NCBI RefSeq assembly: GCF_010731635.1 | Contig: NZ_AP022583.1 | Coordinates: 2,294,001-2,358,000, forward strand | Reading direction: 5' to 3' | Source of the DNA: Mycobacterium noviomagense | GTDB lineage: Bacteria > Actinomycetota > Actinomycetes > Mycobacteriales > Mycobacteriaceae | DNA length: 64,000 bases | Shown here: positions 30,152 through 38,611 of the stretch, piece by piece | Layout of the letters: the number at the start of each line of letters is the position of its first letter | How positions within the stretch are numbered: the first letter of the stretch is position 1 | The notes under the pieces: model-generated | Told to the model about the DNA's origin: nothing | Seen by the model: the letters and a program-made list of their open reading frames with translations, nothing else | Database searches by the model: none | Made by a program: the position numbers and the translations under genes

Positions 30152-31738
30152 TCATATCCATTTAATAAACGTCATCTGTGACAATTGGCTGCCGGCTAGG
30201 TTCGGCAGGTTTATTTTTGTCGGCTGGCTACTGCCGTCCGCGTTCACCGTATATAAACTGGGATTGTCTATCTCGTGGGCGGATGGGCCTAGATACTTAA
30301 ACACGACCTTTGTGCCATCATGATTGCCAATGGCATCTTTAACATCGGCAACATTTCCTTGGGGCAGTAAGGGCGTCTTGGACGCAGTGGTATCAATCTG
30401 AGGGCAACCTTTGTCGTCGGTGCCTTTGATCGCAACCTTGTTTATCTGTGTGGTGCTAGCCTCTACGGCATAATTGGGCCCCAGCCAATTCACTCTGATG
30501 CCGCACTGTAACAGCATAGAACCGTCATAATTGAGCACCCCCGTAGAGAAGACCTCGTTGCCAGTGCCCGATGCTACCTTTTGTGCATTGCTGGTCGACC
30601 CGGCCGCTAATTTATATCCTTCGACATCGCCACCGGTAATTTTGGTGTAGTAATAATTTCCGGCACCGTCGAAGCCAACCGACTGGTAGCTCGGCGCGTT
30701 ACCCCCGAACGCGCCGGTTTCGAATTTTGGTGTAACCCTAGTGAAGTTTCCGGATGTGTCTATCCATCCAGCGCTTCGTTGTCCATCGATCATTTCCGTA
30801 GCTGCAAGTTTAGTCAAATCTGGCGACAGACTCACATCGCCGGTTTGCAGTCCACCAACTCCACCCGCGGTGTTTGCGAGATTGAAGGACGCGATTTTCG
30901 AATAGTTGCCGGAGCCAGGGTCGATGAAGCCATAGGTTCTCTCGGTGGTGGAACCCGTCGCCACGAGTACTCCCGACTTCGCCCCGCCCGACTTCGGCGC
31001 GGCTGCCGCCGGGCCGCTTGAGGAGGGTGCCCCTCCCCTCGAGCCGGAGCCGCCGGTCGCCGCCCCCTCGCCAGGGCTGGCTGTCCCCGCTTGGGAGGCC
31101 TGACCAGACTTCTGCCCGAAGAAGTGGCTGTACACCGGGAAGGCCACTTTCGAACTCGCCGGTATCGCCACCGCGATGACTAGCACCATGGCGCTGACGA
31201 CCATGGCCTTGCGCGCGGCTGGTTGATGCGACCGGAGCGTGAAGAATGCGCCGATGGCCGCGATCGCAACGACAATCAAGATGCCTGGCAGGAACGAGCC
31301 GAACTTGACGCGGCCGGCCACGAACGCAGCAATGACCAATACCAGCGCAACGCCCGCGAGCACGGCCGCGGTCTTGATCGCGCCAGACGTAACCCGGCGC
31401 CCGCCGGCCGGCTGCGCCTCCGTCGGTGGAGGTGGCGGCACGTTCGGCGGGGGCGGTGGCGGCGGCGTCGACCAGCCGGGCGGCTGCGCCTGCGTGGGTG
31501 GAGGCGGTGGCACGTTCGGCGGGGGCGGCGGCGTGGACCTGCCGGGCGGCTGCGCCTGTGCGGGAGGCTGCGCCTGTGCGGGAGGCTGCGCCTGTGCGGG
31601 AGGCTGCTGCCGCGGTGCCGGCCGGGAAGCCGGCTTTCGCTGACGGTGTGGTGTCCAATCCTGACCGTCCCAGTAACGCTGCGCGTTCGGGTCATTCGGG
31701 TCGTCGTACCAGCCGGGCTGACGGGAGGTTGTCGCCAT
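30152..31738 (-). CDS. DUF2510 protein with Pro-rich repeats, membrane helices and a propeller-like C-domain
   Basis: A 528-aa envelope-type protein. An N-terminal DUF2510 domain (PGWYDDP...RYWDGQDWT, about 8-27) is followed by a Pro/Gln/Ala repeat region (about 40-105), then three or so membrane helices (about 115-200) and a large extracytoplasmic C-domain whose repeated SNFxxxxGxYxxTxxxx-like strands suggest a TolB/beta-propeller fold. The start ATG 31738 has Shine-Dalgarno GGGGAGAG; longer starts are unsupported. Base composition of the C-domain (30152-30960) is clearly lower in GC than its neighbours, a sign of transfer. Not seen at this place in M. tuberculosis as I recall it. Function unknown. 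Confidence 0.75.
   Translation of the reverse strand: MATTSRQPGWYDDPNDPNAQRYWDGQDWTPHRQRKPASRPAPRQQPPAQAQPPAQAQPPAQAQPPGRSTPPPPPNVPPPPPTQAQPPGWSTPPPPPPPNVPPPPPTEAQPAGGRRVTSGAIKTAAVLAGVALVLVIAAFVAGRVKFGSFLPGILIVVAIAAIGAFFTLRSHQPAARKAMVVSAMVLVIAVAIPASSKVAFPVYSHFFGQKSGQASQAGTASPGEGAATGGSGSRGGAPSSSGPAAAAPKSGGAKSGVLVATGSTTERTYGFIDPGSGNYSKIASFNLANTAGGVGGLQTGDVSLSPDLTKLAATEMIDGQRSAGWIDTSGNFTRVTPKFETGAFGGNAPSYQSVGFDGAGNYYYTKITGGDVEGYKLAAGSTSNAQKVASGTGNEVFSTGVLNYDGSMLLQCGIRVNWLGPNYAVEASTTQINKVAIKGTDDKGCPQIDTTASKTPLLPQGNVADVKDAIGNHDGTKVVFKYLGPSAHEIDNPSLYTVNADGSSQPTKINLPNLAGSQLSQMTFIKWI
31428..31608. repeat. in-frame tandem repeats in the DUF2510 gene
   Basis: Three perfect copies of an 18-bp unit GGCTGCGCCTGTGCGGGA (31548-31601) plus a partial copy encode QPPAQA. 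Just below, two copies of a longer unit of about 66 bp (31428-31547) encode PPPPPNVPPPPPTQAQPP-type sequence. Length variation between strains would be expected. Confidence 0.75.
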
Positions 31739-31955
31739 TGCTCTCTCCCCTGTGGATGTTGTGGTGCGGGGCCCTGGCAAAGTCTGGAGCGACCGTCTTG
31801 GAAGTTTCTTGACGCGGATCGTATGCCGACAGGGCACGGCTAGTGGCCGTTTGCCAGATGCGGGCAGATAAGGGCAGCCGGGCGGTTCGACGGCCTCTTC
31901 GCAAACAGCTGAGATAGTGTTGGTCACCGGCTGGACCACAATAAACAGGAGAACC

Positions 31956-33254
31956 ATGCCGGCAGTCGTCCTGATCGGCGCCCAGTGGGGCGACGAGGGC
32001 AAAGGCAAGGCCACCGATCTGCTCGGCGGCCGAGCGCAGTGGGTAGTGCGCTACCAGGGCGGCAACAACGCCGGGCACACCGTGGTCTTGCCGACCGGTG
32101 AGAACTTCGCGCTGCACCTCATTCCCTCGGGCGTTCTGACGCCCGGAGTCACCAACGTCATCGGCAACGGGGTAGTGGTCGATCCCGGTGTGCTGCTCGA
32201 CGAGCTGGCCGGTCTGGAGGCCCGCGGCGTCGACACCTCGCGGCTGCTGATCTCCGCCGACGCGCACCTGCTGCTGCCATATCACGTTGCGATCGACAAG
32301 GTCACCGAACGCTATATGGGCAACAAGAAGATCGGCACCACCGGCCGTGGCATCGGCCCGTGCTACCAGGACAAGATCGCCCGCATCGGGATCCGGGTGG
32401 CCGACGTGTTCGACCCGGAGTCGCTGACCCGCAAGATCGAGGCGGCGTGCGAGTTCAAAAACCAAGTGCTGGTCAAGATCTACAACCGCAAGGCGCTGGA
32501 GCCGGCCCAGGTGGTCGACACCTTGCTCAAGCAGGCCGAGGGTTTCAAGCATCGCATCGCCGACACTCGACTGCTGCTCAACGCGGCGCTGGAACGCGGC
32601 GAGACGGTGTTGCTGGAAGGCTCGCAGGGCACGCTGCTCGACGTCGACCATGGCACGTATCCGTATGTGACGTCGTCGAATCCGACGGCGGGCGGCGCGG
32701 CCGTCGGCTCGGGCATCGGCCCCACCCGCATCACCACCGTGCTGGGAATCCTCAAGGCCTACACCACCCGGGTGGGATCCGGTCCGTTCCCCACGGAGTT
32801 GTTCGACGAGAACGGCGAATATCTGTCCAAGACCGGCGGCGAGTTCGGGGTGACGACCGGCCGGCGCCGGCGCTGCGGCTGGTTCGACGCGGTGATCGCC
32901 CGCTACGCCACGCGCGTCAACGGCATCACCGACTACTTCCTGACCAAGCTCGACGTGCTCTCCAGCCTGCAAACCGTGCCGGTGTGCGTGGGTTATGAGA
33001 TCCACGGCAAACGCACGTACGACATGCCGATGACGCAGAGCGAACTGGCGCATGCCGAACCGGTCTACGAGGAACTGCCCGGTTGGTGGGAGGACATCTC
33101 CCGGGCGCGGCAGTTCGACGACTTGCCGGCCAAGGCGCGCGATTATGTGCTGCGGCTGGAAGAGCTTGCGGGAGCGCCGGTTTCGTGCATCGGGGTCGGC
33201 CCGGGCCGCGACCAGACCATCGTGCGCCGCGATGTGCTGCAGGTTAACCCGTGA
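31956..33254 (+). CDS. purA: adenylosuccinate synthetase PurA
   Basis: The 432-aa enzyme that makes adenylosuccinate from IMP, aspartate and GTP. N-terminal GTP loop: [18 protein letters not shown], with catalytic Asp and His (GGNNAGHTV). The IMP region [14 protein letters not shown] and the C-terminal GPGRDQTI are intact. ATG 31956 with Shine-Dalgarno AGGAGA gives the same length as M. tuberculosis PurA (Rv0357c). The stop overlaps the thioesterase start by GTGA. Confidence 0.97.
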   Translation: MPAVVLIGAQWGDEGKGKATDLLGGRAQWVVRYQGGNNAGHTVVLPTGENFALHLIPSGVLTPGVTNVIGNGVVVDPGVLLDELAGLEARGVDTSRLLISADAHLLLPYHVAIDKVTERYMGNKKIGTTGRGIGPCYQDKIARIGIRVADVFDPESLTRKIEAACEFKNQVLVKIYNRKALEPAQVVDTLLKQAEGFKHRIADTRLLLNAALERGETVLLEGSQGTLLDVDHGTYPYVTSSNPTAGGAAVGSGIGPTRITTVLGILKAYTTRVGSGPFPTELFDENGEYLSKTGGEFGVTTGRRRRCGWFDAVIARYATRVNGITDYFLTKLDVLSSLQTVPVCVGYEIHGKRTYDMPMTQSELAHAEPVYEELPGWWEDISRARQFDDLPAKARDYVLRLEELAGAPVSCIGVGPGRDQTIVRRDVLQVNP

Positions 33255-33886
33255 GCGACCAGCCGGAGGCGCAAGACCCCGAATACGAGCATCACGGCGG
33301 ATTCCCGCGCTATGAGCCCGCGCGGCCGGGACCGGGCTTCGCCAAGTTCGTCACCGCGATGCGGCGCCTGCAAGACCTGGCGGTGTCGACCGATCCGGAC
33401 GACGAGACCTGGGACGAAGCCGCCGAGCGAGCCGAAGAGCTGGTCAAGCTGCTCGACCCGTTCCAGGCGCCGGAGGGGGTCGCTCCCGCGGGACGGGTCC
33501 CGTCGCTGCCCGGCATGGGCAGCCTGCTGATGCCGCCGTGGACGATGGCGAAGTTCGACGCCGACGGTGTCGAGATGCGCGGCCAGTTCAGCCGCTACTA
33601 CGTCGGCGGCAACATGGCGGTGCACGGCGGGGTGATACCGCTGGTCTTCGACTGGCTGTGCGGGATGGTGGTGCACGCCGCGGGCCGCCCGATCAGCCGC
33701 ACGGCGTTCTTGAAGGTCGACTACCGCAACGTCACCCCGATCGACACCCCGCTGGCCGCCCGCGGGCGCATCGCCGAGACCGAGGGCCGCAAGGCGTTCA
33801 TCACCGGAGAACTCGTCGACCAAGACGACACCGTGCTGGCCGAGGTGCATGCACTGATGGTGCGGTTGCTGCCGGGCCAGCCATAA
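33251..33886 (+). CDS. PaaI-type hotdog thioesterase (Rv0356c-like)
   Basis: A 211-aa single hotdog domain at the C-terminus ([29 protein letters not shown]), preceded by a ~85-residue N-terminal extension rich in charged residues. Hotdog proteins of the PaaI group hydrolyse acyl-CoA thioesters; the substrate is not evident. GTG start overlapping purA by four bases. Matches Rv0356c. Confidence 0.85.
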   Translation: MSDQPEAQDPEYEHHGGFPRYEPARPGPGFAKFVTAMRRLQDLAVSTDPDDETWDEAAERAEELVKLLDPFQAPEGVAPAGRVPSLPGMGSLLMPPWTMAKFDADGVEMRGQFSRYYVGGNMAVHGGVIPLVFDWLCGMVVHAAGRPISRTAFLKVDYRNVTPIDTPLAARGRIAETEGRKAFITGELVDQDDTVLAEVHALMVRLLPGQP

Positions 33887-33891
33887 CGGGC

Positions 33892-34740
33892 CTACACCCG
33901 AGCCCAGGCAGTAATCAGCGCCGGCATCTGCACGAGAGCATTGGTGGCCGCGACCTCCTCGCGCAGGCGCGCCATGAGAGTGTCCGGATCTGCGAGTCCG
34001 CCGACGGCCAGGCCCAGCCCCTGGGCAGCCGGGAACAGCGAGCGCCACGTCTCGGCAACGAAGGCCATGGTGTCGGTGTCGTCGACGGTGCCCAGCGGTG
34101 CGCTCAGCGTCAGCCGCGGTCTCCCCAGCCCCGCGCGCTGGAACAGCCTGTGCAGTGTCGTGCCGAAGGCCGGGTCCAGGCCCATGCCGGTGAATGTCGC
34201 GCCGATGCCGTCGCGGGCGGCGCGCCACAGCGGCAGGTCCGGCACACTGCTGGCGGCTGTGGTGTCGAATTCCGAAAACGCGATCAGGCCACCCGGTCGC
34301 ACCAGCGCCGCAAGCTGGCGCAGCACGGCAACCGGATCGGGCAGATGCATGAGGATCAATCGCCCGATCACCGCGTCGACGGGCTCGTCCAGGGTGAGGT
34401 CGGCGATCACGGTGTGTTCGAAGCGGACGGTCGACATGCCGCGCTCGGCGGCCCGGGCACGAGCGAACTCGATGATGTCGGGGGCCGCATCCACGCCCAG
34501 GACTCCCCCGGCGGGACCGACCAGCCGTGCGGCCACGAAGGACACGTCGCCAGGCCCGCAACCCACGTCCAGCGCCCGCATCCCTGGTCGCAAGCCCGCC
34601 AGGCGCAGAGCTTGCTCCGTGTGGTCGTCGTACAGCCGGGCCTGAAGCAGCAGTCGCCGAACTTCGGCGTCGGCATGACCCAGCACATAGGTGCTGTCGC
34701 CCGGTCTCGGTGACGTGTCAGTGGTGCTGCCTGTGGTCAT
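33892..34740 (-). CDS. class I SAM-dependent methyltransferase
   Basis: A 282-aa methyltransferase: SAM motif ALDVGCGPGDVSFVAA near residues 56-71, GVDAAPD (ribose-binding acidic residue) after it, and the post-I motif region RLILMHLPD. Methyl acceptor unknown. It is preceded by the HxlR gene in the same orientation, and dyad repeats in the gap suggest HxlR control. ATG 34740 with AAGGAA upstream is preferred to a longer frame. Confidence 0.8.
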   Translation of the reverse strand: MTTGSTTDTSPRPGDSTYVLGHADAEVRRLLLQARLYDDHTEQALRLAGLRPGMRALDVGCGPGDVSFVAARLVGPAGGVLGVDAAPDIIEFARARAAERGMSTVRFEHTVIADLTLDEPVDAVIGRLILMHLPDPVAVLRQLAALVRPGGLIAFSEFDTTAASSVPDLPLWRAARDGIGATFTGMGLDPAFGTTLHRLFQRAGLGRPRLTLSAPLGTVDDTDTMAFVAETWRSLFPAAQGLGLAVGGLADPDTLMARLREEVAATNALVQMPALITAWARV

Positions 34741-34764
34741 TGCTGTTCCTTGAGACCTAGTTGA

Positions 34765-34809
34765 TTGCGTGATGCAACTGACTATTGCATAGTCGATTGC
34801 ATGAAGCAA
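34765..34809 (-). promoter_or_regulatory. two 13-bp dyads upstream of the methyltransferase
   Basis: TTGC-GTGAT-GCAA (34765-34777) and TTGC-ATGAA-GCAA (34797-34809) are 32 bp apart, about three helical turns. Between them, ACTAT-TGC-ATAGT (34781-34793) is a third dyad. The 12-mer AGTTGCATCACG that overlaps the first dyad is repeated upstream of hxlR. Confidence 0.6.
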
Positions 34810-34831
34810 TAGACCTTTGGCTGGGCCGGGC

Positions 34832-35290
34832 TCAGCTGACGTCCCGCGCGCCTGGTCCTGGGCGCAGGTCGACGTCGTCCGGCCCCAAGTGCGCGCCGCA
34901 ATCAGCGCAGGTCAGCCGCGGCGTGAGCCGCCCGCCGCAGCTGCGATGTGAGACCAGCAGCGGTGGGCCCTGCGGCGCGAGGTATCGGTCACCCCACGCG
35001 AGCAGCGACATCAACACCGGCCACAGGTCACGGCCCTGCTCGGTGAGGTGGTATTCGTAGCGGTCCGGGCGCTGTTGGTAAAGCCGGCGCTCGAGCACGC
35101 CGGCTTCAGTCAGCCGCGACAGCCGATCGCTGAGTACGTTGTGCGCGACGCCCAGCCGGGCGCGGAAGTCGTCGAACCGGCGCACACCGCGCAGCGCGTC
35201 ACGAACGATCAGCAGCGTCCACCGGTCGCCGATCAGTTCCAAGCTGCGAGCGATCGAGCAGACTTGATGCTCGTACGTGCGGGGCAGCAT
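34832..35290 (-). CDS. HxlR-family transcriptional regulator
   Basis: A 152-aa winged-helix regulator. CSIARSLELIGDRWTLLIVRD is the HxlR signature with its redox-type N-terminal Cys; the recognition region is GVAHNVLSDRLSRLTEAGVL. The C-terminus adds a Cys-rich tail (HRSCGG, CADCGAHLG) that may bind Zn. TAATAT lies seven bases before ATG 35290 (MLPRTYEHQ), so that start, leaderless, is preferred to the ATG at 35299. Likely autoregulated and controls the methyltransferase. Confidence 0.85.
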   Translation of the reverse strand: MLPRTYEHQVCSIARSLELIGDRWTLLIVRDALRGVRRFDDFRARLGVAHNVLSDRLSRLTEAGVLERRLYQQRPDRYEYHLTEQGRDLWPVLMSLLAWGDRYLAPQGPPLLVSHRSCGGRLTPRLTCADCGAHLGPDDVDLRPGPGARDVS

Positions 35291-35297
35291 AACGGCC

Positions 35298-35314
35298 ATA
35301 TTAGTTGCATCACG
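35298..35314 (-). promoter_or_regulatory. hxlR leaderless promoter and operator copy
   Basis: On the minus strand TAATAT (35303 to 35298) sits seven bases before ATG 35290. AGTTGCATCACG on the plus strand (35303-35314) is directly upstream and is identical to a 12-mer at the methyltransferase promoter, consistent with autoregulation. Confidence 0.55.
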
Positions 35315-35372
35315 AAAGTCACCCCGGAGTGATGCCCCAGAACGGACTCATCGTCGCCTTAGCAAACGGCCC

Positions 35373-35378
35373 TATCCT
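35373..35378 (+). promoter_or_regulatory. leaderless -10 of the purT-like gene
   Basis: TATCCT followed by seven bases and ATG 35386. Fixes the start used; the in-frame ATG 35305 would overlap the hxlR promoter. Confidence 0.55.
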
Positions 35379-35385
35379 GAGCAGC

Positions 35386-36735
35386 ATGCAGCAGCAGGGG
35401 GCTGAGTTCGTGGCCGAGGATCGGACCGCCGAACATCACCAGGGGCAACCGGGCCATGCAAAACACGAGCAGGCACCCGGGCACGAAACAGCAAGCGACC
35501 CAGGCGATCAGCCTGCGCGGGCACACGACGGCGGCCACCGCACGAAGGTGATGCTGCTGGGTTCCGGTGAGCTGAGCCGGGAACTGGCGATTGCATTTCA
35601 GCGGCTCGGCGCCGAGGTGATCGCGGTCGAACGCTACGCCGACGCGCCAGCACACGGGGTCGCCGACCAGTCGCTGGTGGTCAAGATGACCGACGCCGAC
35701 GAGCTGGCGGCGGTCATCGGACGCCTGCAGCCCGATTTCGTGGTGACGCTGACCGACGTGATCGCCGCCGATGCCCTGACCGCGGCCGAGGACACCGGTT
35801 TCAGCAAGGTGGTTCCCAGCGCCCGCAGCGTCCGGCTGTCCACCGACAGCGAGGGCTTGCGACGCCTGGCCGCCGACGAGCTGGGGCTGCCCACCGCGCC
35901 GTTCTGGTTCGCCGGCTCGCTCGACGAACTTCGGGCCGTCGCCGCCCACGCCGGCTACCCGCTGCTGGTGAAGCCAGTGGGGGTAGTGGCCAGTCAGGCT
36001 CGGTCGCTGGTGTCGCGACCCGACGACGTCGAACCCGCCTGGCAGCGTGCGGTAGCCGCCGGCGGGCGCGTCACCAGCACCCGGGTGCTGGCCGAAACCG
36101 TGGTCGAGGTCGACTACCACGTCACCCTGCTCACCGTGCGCAGCGACGGCCCGAAAGGGCCGGTGATGGAGTTCTGTGTGCCGATCGGGCACGACGAGGC
36201 GACTGGCGACGTCCGCGAATACTGGCAGCCGCAACAGATGAGCGATGCCGCGTTGGAAGCCGGCAAGTCGATCGCCGCGCGGATTGTCAAGGCGCTCGGC
36301 GGCCGCGGCCTCTTCGGTGTCGAGTTGATGGTGCGCGGCGACGAGGTCTACTTCTGCGACGTCACCGCCCGCCCCTATGAGAGCGGTCTGGTGACGCTGC
36401 GCACCCAGCGGTTGTCGGTATTCGAGCTGGCCGCCCGCGCGATTCTCGGGCTGGCGATCGACACCATCATGATCTCGCCAGGCGGGGCCCAGGTGATGTA
36501 TGCGGGGCGGGAAGCCCTCGAGCCCAGGGCCGATGCCCGTGCCCTGGCCGACGCGCTGCGGGTGCCCGAGAGCGACATCCGGGTTTTCGCTCACCACGAG
36601 CCGGAAGCGCCGCGCAGGCTGGGGGTGGCACTGGCCACCGCCCCCGACGTGTCGGCAGCGCGTGATCGCGCGCGCCAGGTGTCGTCCGCCCTGCGCAGGT
36701 TGTGGCAACCGCCGAGTTCGCCGGGCCCGGGCTGA
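35386..36735 (+). CDS. purT: PurT-like ATP-grasp protein (phosphoribosylglycinamide formyltransferase 2 family)
   Basis: A 449-aa ATP-grasp enzyme. PurT makes formyl-GAR from formate, ATP and GAR in purine synthesis. The N-terminal MLLGSGELSRELAIAFQRLG and C-terminal PRRLGVALATA are clear family marks, and metZ synteny fits Rv0389. But catalytic landmarks differ from E. coli PurT: the Gly-rich ATP loop after VKPV reads GVVASQAR, where SSSGKGQ is expected, and the metal/GAR region SEVSPRPHDTG reads CDVTARPYESG. A ~60-residue charged N-terminal tail precedes the domain. It may be inactive or have changed substrate. Confidence 0.8.
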   Translation: MQQQGAEFVAEDRTAEHHQGQPGHAKHEQAPGHETASDPGDQPARAHDGGHRTKVMLLGSGELSRELAIAFQRLGAEVIAVERYADAPAHGVADQSLVVKMTDADELAAVIGRLQPDFVVTLTDVIAADALTAAEDTGFSKVVPSARSVRLSTDSEGLRRLAADELGLPTAPFWFAGSLDELRAVAAHAGYPLLVKPVGVVASQARSLVSRPDDVEPAWQRAVAAGGRVTSTRVLAETVVEVDYHVTLLTVRSDGPKGPVMEFCVPIGHDEATGDVREYWQPQQMSDAALEAGKSIAARIVKALGGRGLFGVELMVRGDEVYFCDVTARPYESGLVTLRTQRLSVFELAARAILGLAIDTIMISPGGAQVMYAGREALEPRADARALADALRVPESDIRVFAHHEPEAPRRLGVALATAPDVSAARDRARQVSSALRRLWQPPSSPGPG

Positions 36736-36754
36736 GTATGCGAGACTCACGCAA

Positions 36755-37168
36755 GTGAGCTACGCAGGAGATATCACTTGCCAGCAGGCATGGAAGCTGC
36801 TGAGTGATAACCCCGAGGCGGTGCTGGTCGACGTCCGCACCGACGCCGAATGGCGTTTCGTCGGGGTGCCCGACCTATCCAGCCTCGGCCGCGACGTCGT
36901 CTACATCGAATGGAACCGCTCCGACGGGCAGCGTAACGAGAACTTCGTCGCCGAGCTGCTGGAAAACGTTCCACCGCGCCAAGACCGCCCGGTGATCTTT
37001 TTGTGTCGCTCCGGCAACCGCTCAGTCGGCGCGGCTGAGGCTGCCACCGAGGTAGGCATCGCCCCGGCATACAACGTGCTGGACGGTTTCGAGGGCCACC
37101 TCGACGAAGCCGGACATCGCGGCGGGTCGGGCTGGCGGGCGATCGGCCTGCCATGGAAGCAGTCATGA
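36755..37168 (+). CDS. rhodanese-domain protein (Rv0390-like)
   Basis: A 137-aa single-domain rhodanese. The active-site loop FLCRSGNRSVGAAE carries the catalytic Cys; VLVDVRTDAEW is the N-terminal signature. It transfers sulfane sulfur from a persulfide to an acceptor. GTG 36755 gives MSYAGDITCQQAWKLL. Its stop overlaps metZ by ATGA, linking it to sulfur amino-acid synthesis. Confidence 0.9.
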   Translation: MSYAGDITCQQAWKLLSDNPEAVLVDVRTDAEWRFVGVPDLSSLGRDVVYIEWNRSDGQRNENFVAELLENVPPRQDRPVIFLCRSGNRSVGAAEAATEVGIAPAYNVLDGFEGHLDEAGHRGGSGWRAIGLPWKQS

Positions 37169-38436
37169 GCGCCGGCGACGATGCAGAGCGCAGCGAAGAG
37201 GAGGAGCGGCGCAAATTGACTGCGCAGCGCTCGGCGCGGACCCCTGAGCCACTGCCCGAGGGTGTCGGACCGGCCACCATCGGGGTGCGCGGCGGAATCA
37301 TCCGGTCGCAGTTCGAAGAGACCGCCGAAGCGCTGTATTTGACCTCGGGCTACGTCTACGAATCCGCCGATGCCGCGGAGAAGGCGTTCGCCGGCGAAAC
37401 CGACCGCTACGTGTACTCGCGCTACGGCAACCCCACCATCAGCATGTTCGAGGAGCGGCTGCGCCTGATCGAGGGTGCGCCGGAGGCGTTCGCGACCGCG
37501 AGTGGCATGGCTGCGGTGTTCGTGTCACTGGGCGCGCTGCTGGGAGCCGGCGACCGGCTGGTGGCCGCGCGAAGCCTCTTCGGGTCGTGTTTCGTGGTGT
37601 GCGACGAAATCCTGCCGCGGTGGGGAATCAAGACCGTCTTCGTCGACGGCGACGACCTTTCGCAATGGGAGAAGGCGCTCTCCGAGCCAACTCAGGCGGT
37701 GTTCTTCGAGACACCGTCGAACCCGATGCAGTCGTTGGTCGACATCGCCGCGGTCACCGAGATGGCGCATGCTGCTGGTGCGAAAGTCGTGCTGGACAAC
37801 GTCTTTGCCACACCGCTGCTGCAGCAGGGCTTCCCGCTCGGTGTCGACGTGGTGGTGTACTCGGGCACCAAGCACCTCGACGGGCAGGGCCGGGTGCTCG
37901 GCGGGGCCATCCTCGGCGACAAAGAGTACATCGACGGCCCGGTGCAGAAGCTGATGCGCCACACCGGCCCTGCGATCAGTGCCTTCAATGCGTGGCTGCT
38001 GCTGAAAGGCCTTGAGACACTGGCTATTCGGGTCGAGTACGCCAACGCCTCGGCGCAGCGGGTGGCGGAGTTCCTGGAGAGCCATCCGGCGGTGAGCTGG
38101 GTGCGCTACCCGTATCTGGCGTCGCATCCGCAGCACGACCTGGCCAAGCGTCAGATGACCGGCGGCGGCACCGTCGTGACTTTCGCGCTCGACGCACCGG
38201 AGCACGTGGCGAAGCAACGGGCTTTCGAGGTCGTCGACAAGCTGAGGTTGATCAACATCTCCAACAACCTCGGCGACGCGAAATCGCTTATCACTCACCC
38301 GGCGACCACCACGCACCGCGCGATGGGTCCCGAGGGGCGAGCCGCGATCGGGCTGGGCGACAACGTGGTGCGGATCTCGGTCGGGCTGGAAAGCACCAAC
38401 GACCTGATCGCCGACCTCGACCAGGCGCTGGACTAG
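37165..38436 (+). CDS. metZ: O-succinylhomoserine sulfhydrylase MetZ
   Basis: A 423-aa PLP enzyme of the Cys/Met metabolism family that makes homocysteine from O-succinylhomoserine and sulfide. The PLP lysine is in VVYSGTKHLDGQGRV; the motif YSRYGNPTISMFEERL is a family signature. It is slightly longer at the N-terminus than the M. tuberculosis protein (Rv0391) because of an acidic tail. Start ATG 37165 sits in the rhodanese stop (ATGA). Probably an operon with the rhodanese. Confidence 0.95.
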   Translation: MSAGDDAERSEEEERRKLTAQRSARTPEPLPEGVGPATIGVRGGIIRSQFEETAEALYLTSGYVYESADAAEKAFAGETDRYVYSRYGNPTISMFEERLRLIEGAPEAFATASGMAAVFVSLGALLGAGDRLVAARSLFGSCFVVCDEILPRWGIKTVFVDGDDLSQWEKALSEPTQAVFFETPSNPMQSLVDIAAVTEMAHAAGAKVVLDNVFATPLLQQGFPLGVDVVVYSGTKHLDGQGRVLGGAILGDKEYIDGPVQKLMRHTGPAISAFNAWLLLKGLETLAIRVEYANASAQRVAEFLESHPAVSWVRYPYLASHPQHDLAKRQMTGGGTVVTFALDAPEHVAKQRAFEVVDKLRLINISNNLGDAKSLITHPATTTHRAMGPEGRAAIGLGDNVVRISVGLESTNDLIADLDQALD

Positions 38437-38516
38437 CCCGCTTCCTTGCGCCAACGTTTCGCGGGCCGGTACTCGAACTTCCGCTGCAAAGCGTCCATTT
38501 CGACGCCATCGGTCAC
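38433..38516 (-). CDS. possible 27-aa small protein
   Basis: GTG 38514-38516 opens a 27-codon frame (VTDGVEMDALQRKF...) ending in a basic tail (PAKRWRKEAG) and overlapping the metZ stop by four bases. Composition looks protein-like, and the frame stays open further upstream without a start. There is no Shine-Dalgarno. It could be the C-terminal remnant of a lost gene. The rest of 38517-38611 holds only the GH5 promoter. Confidence 0.3.
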   Translation of the reverse strand: MTDGVEMDALQRKFEYRPAKRWRKEAG

Positions 38517-38599
38517 GGCGGTGACGGTCAGATAACAATTCTCAACGCAAACTAGCCCGACTCGCTAAGCAGTTACCGGGGATTCGGCCTCAGCCAAAT

Positions 38600-38605
38600 T
38601 ATGGT
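38600..38605 (+). promoter_or_regulatory. leaderless -10 of the GH5-like gene
   Basis: TATGGT followed by six bases and GTG 38612. No Shine-Dalgarno is seen. Confidence 0.45.
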
Positions 38606-38611
38606 CACTTC

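Noticed and set aside
31428..31608. Short tandem repeats as a CRISPR array
   Set aside because: Units are contiguous without spacers, in frame, and encode QPPAQA-type sequence inside a gene; no cas genes nearby.
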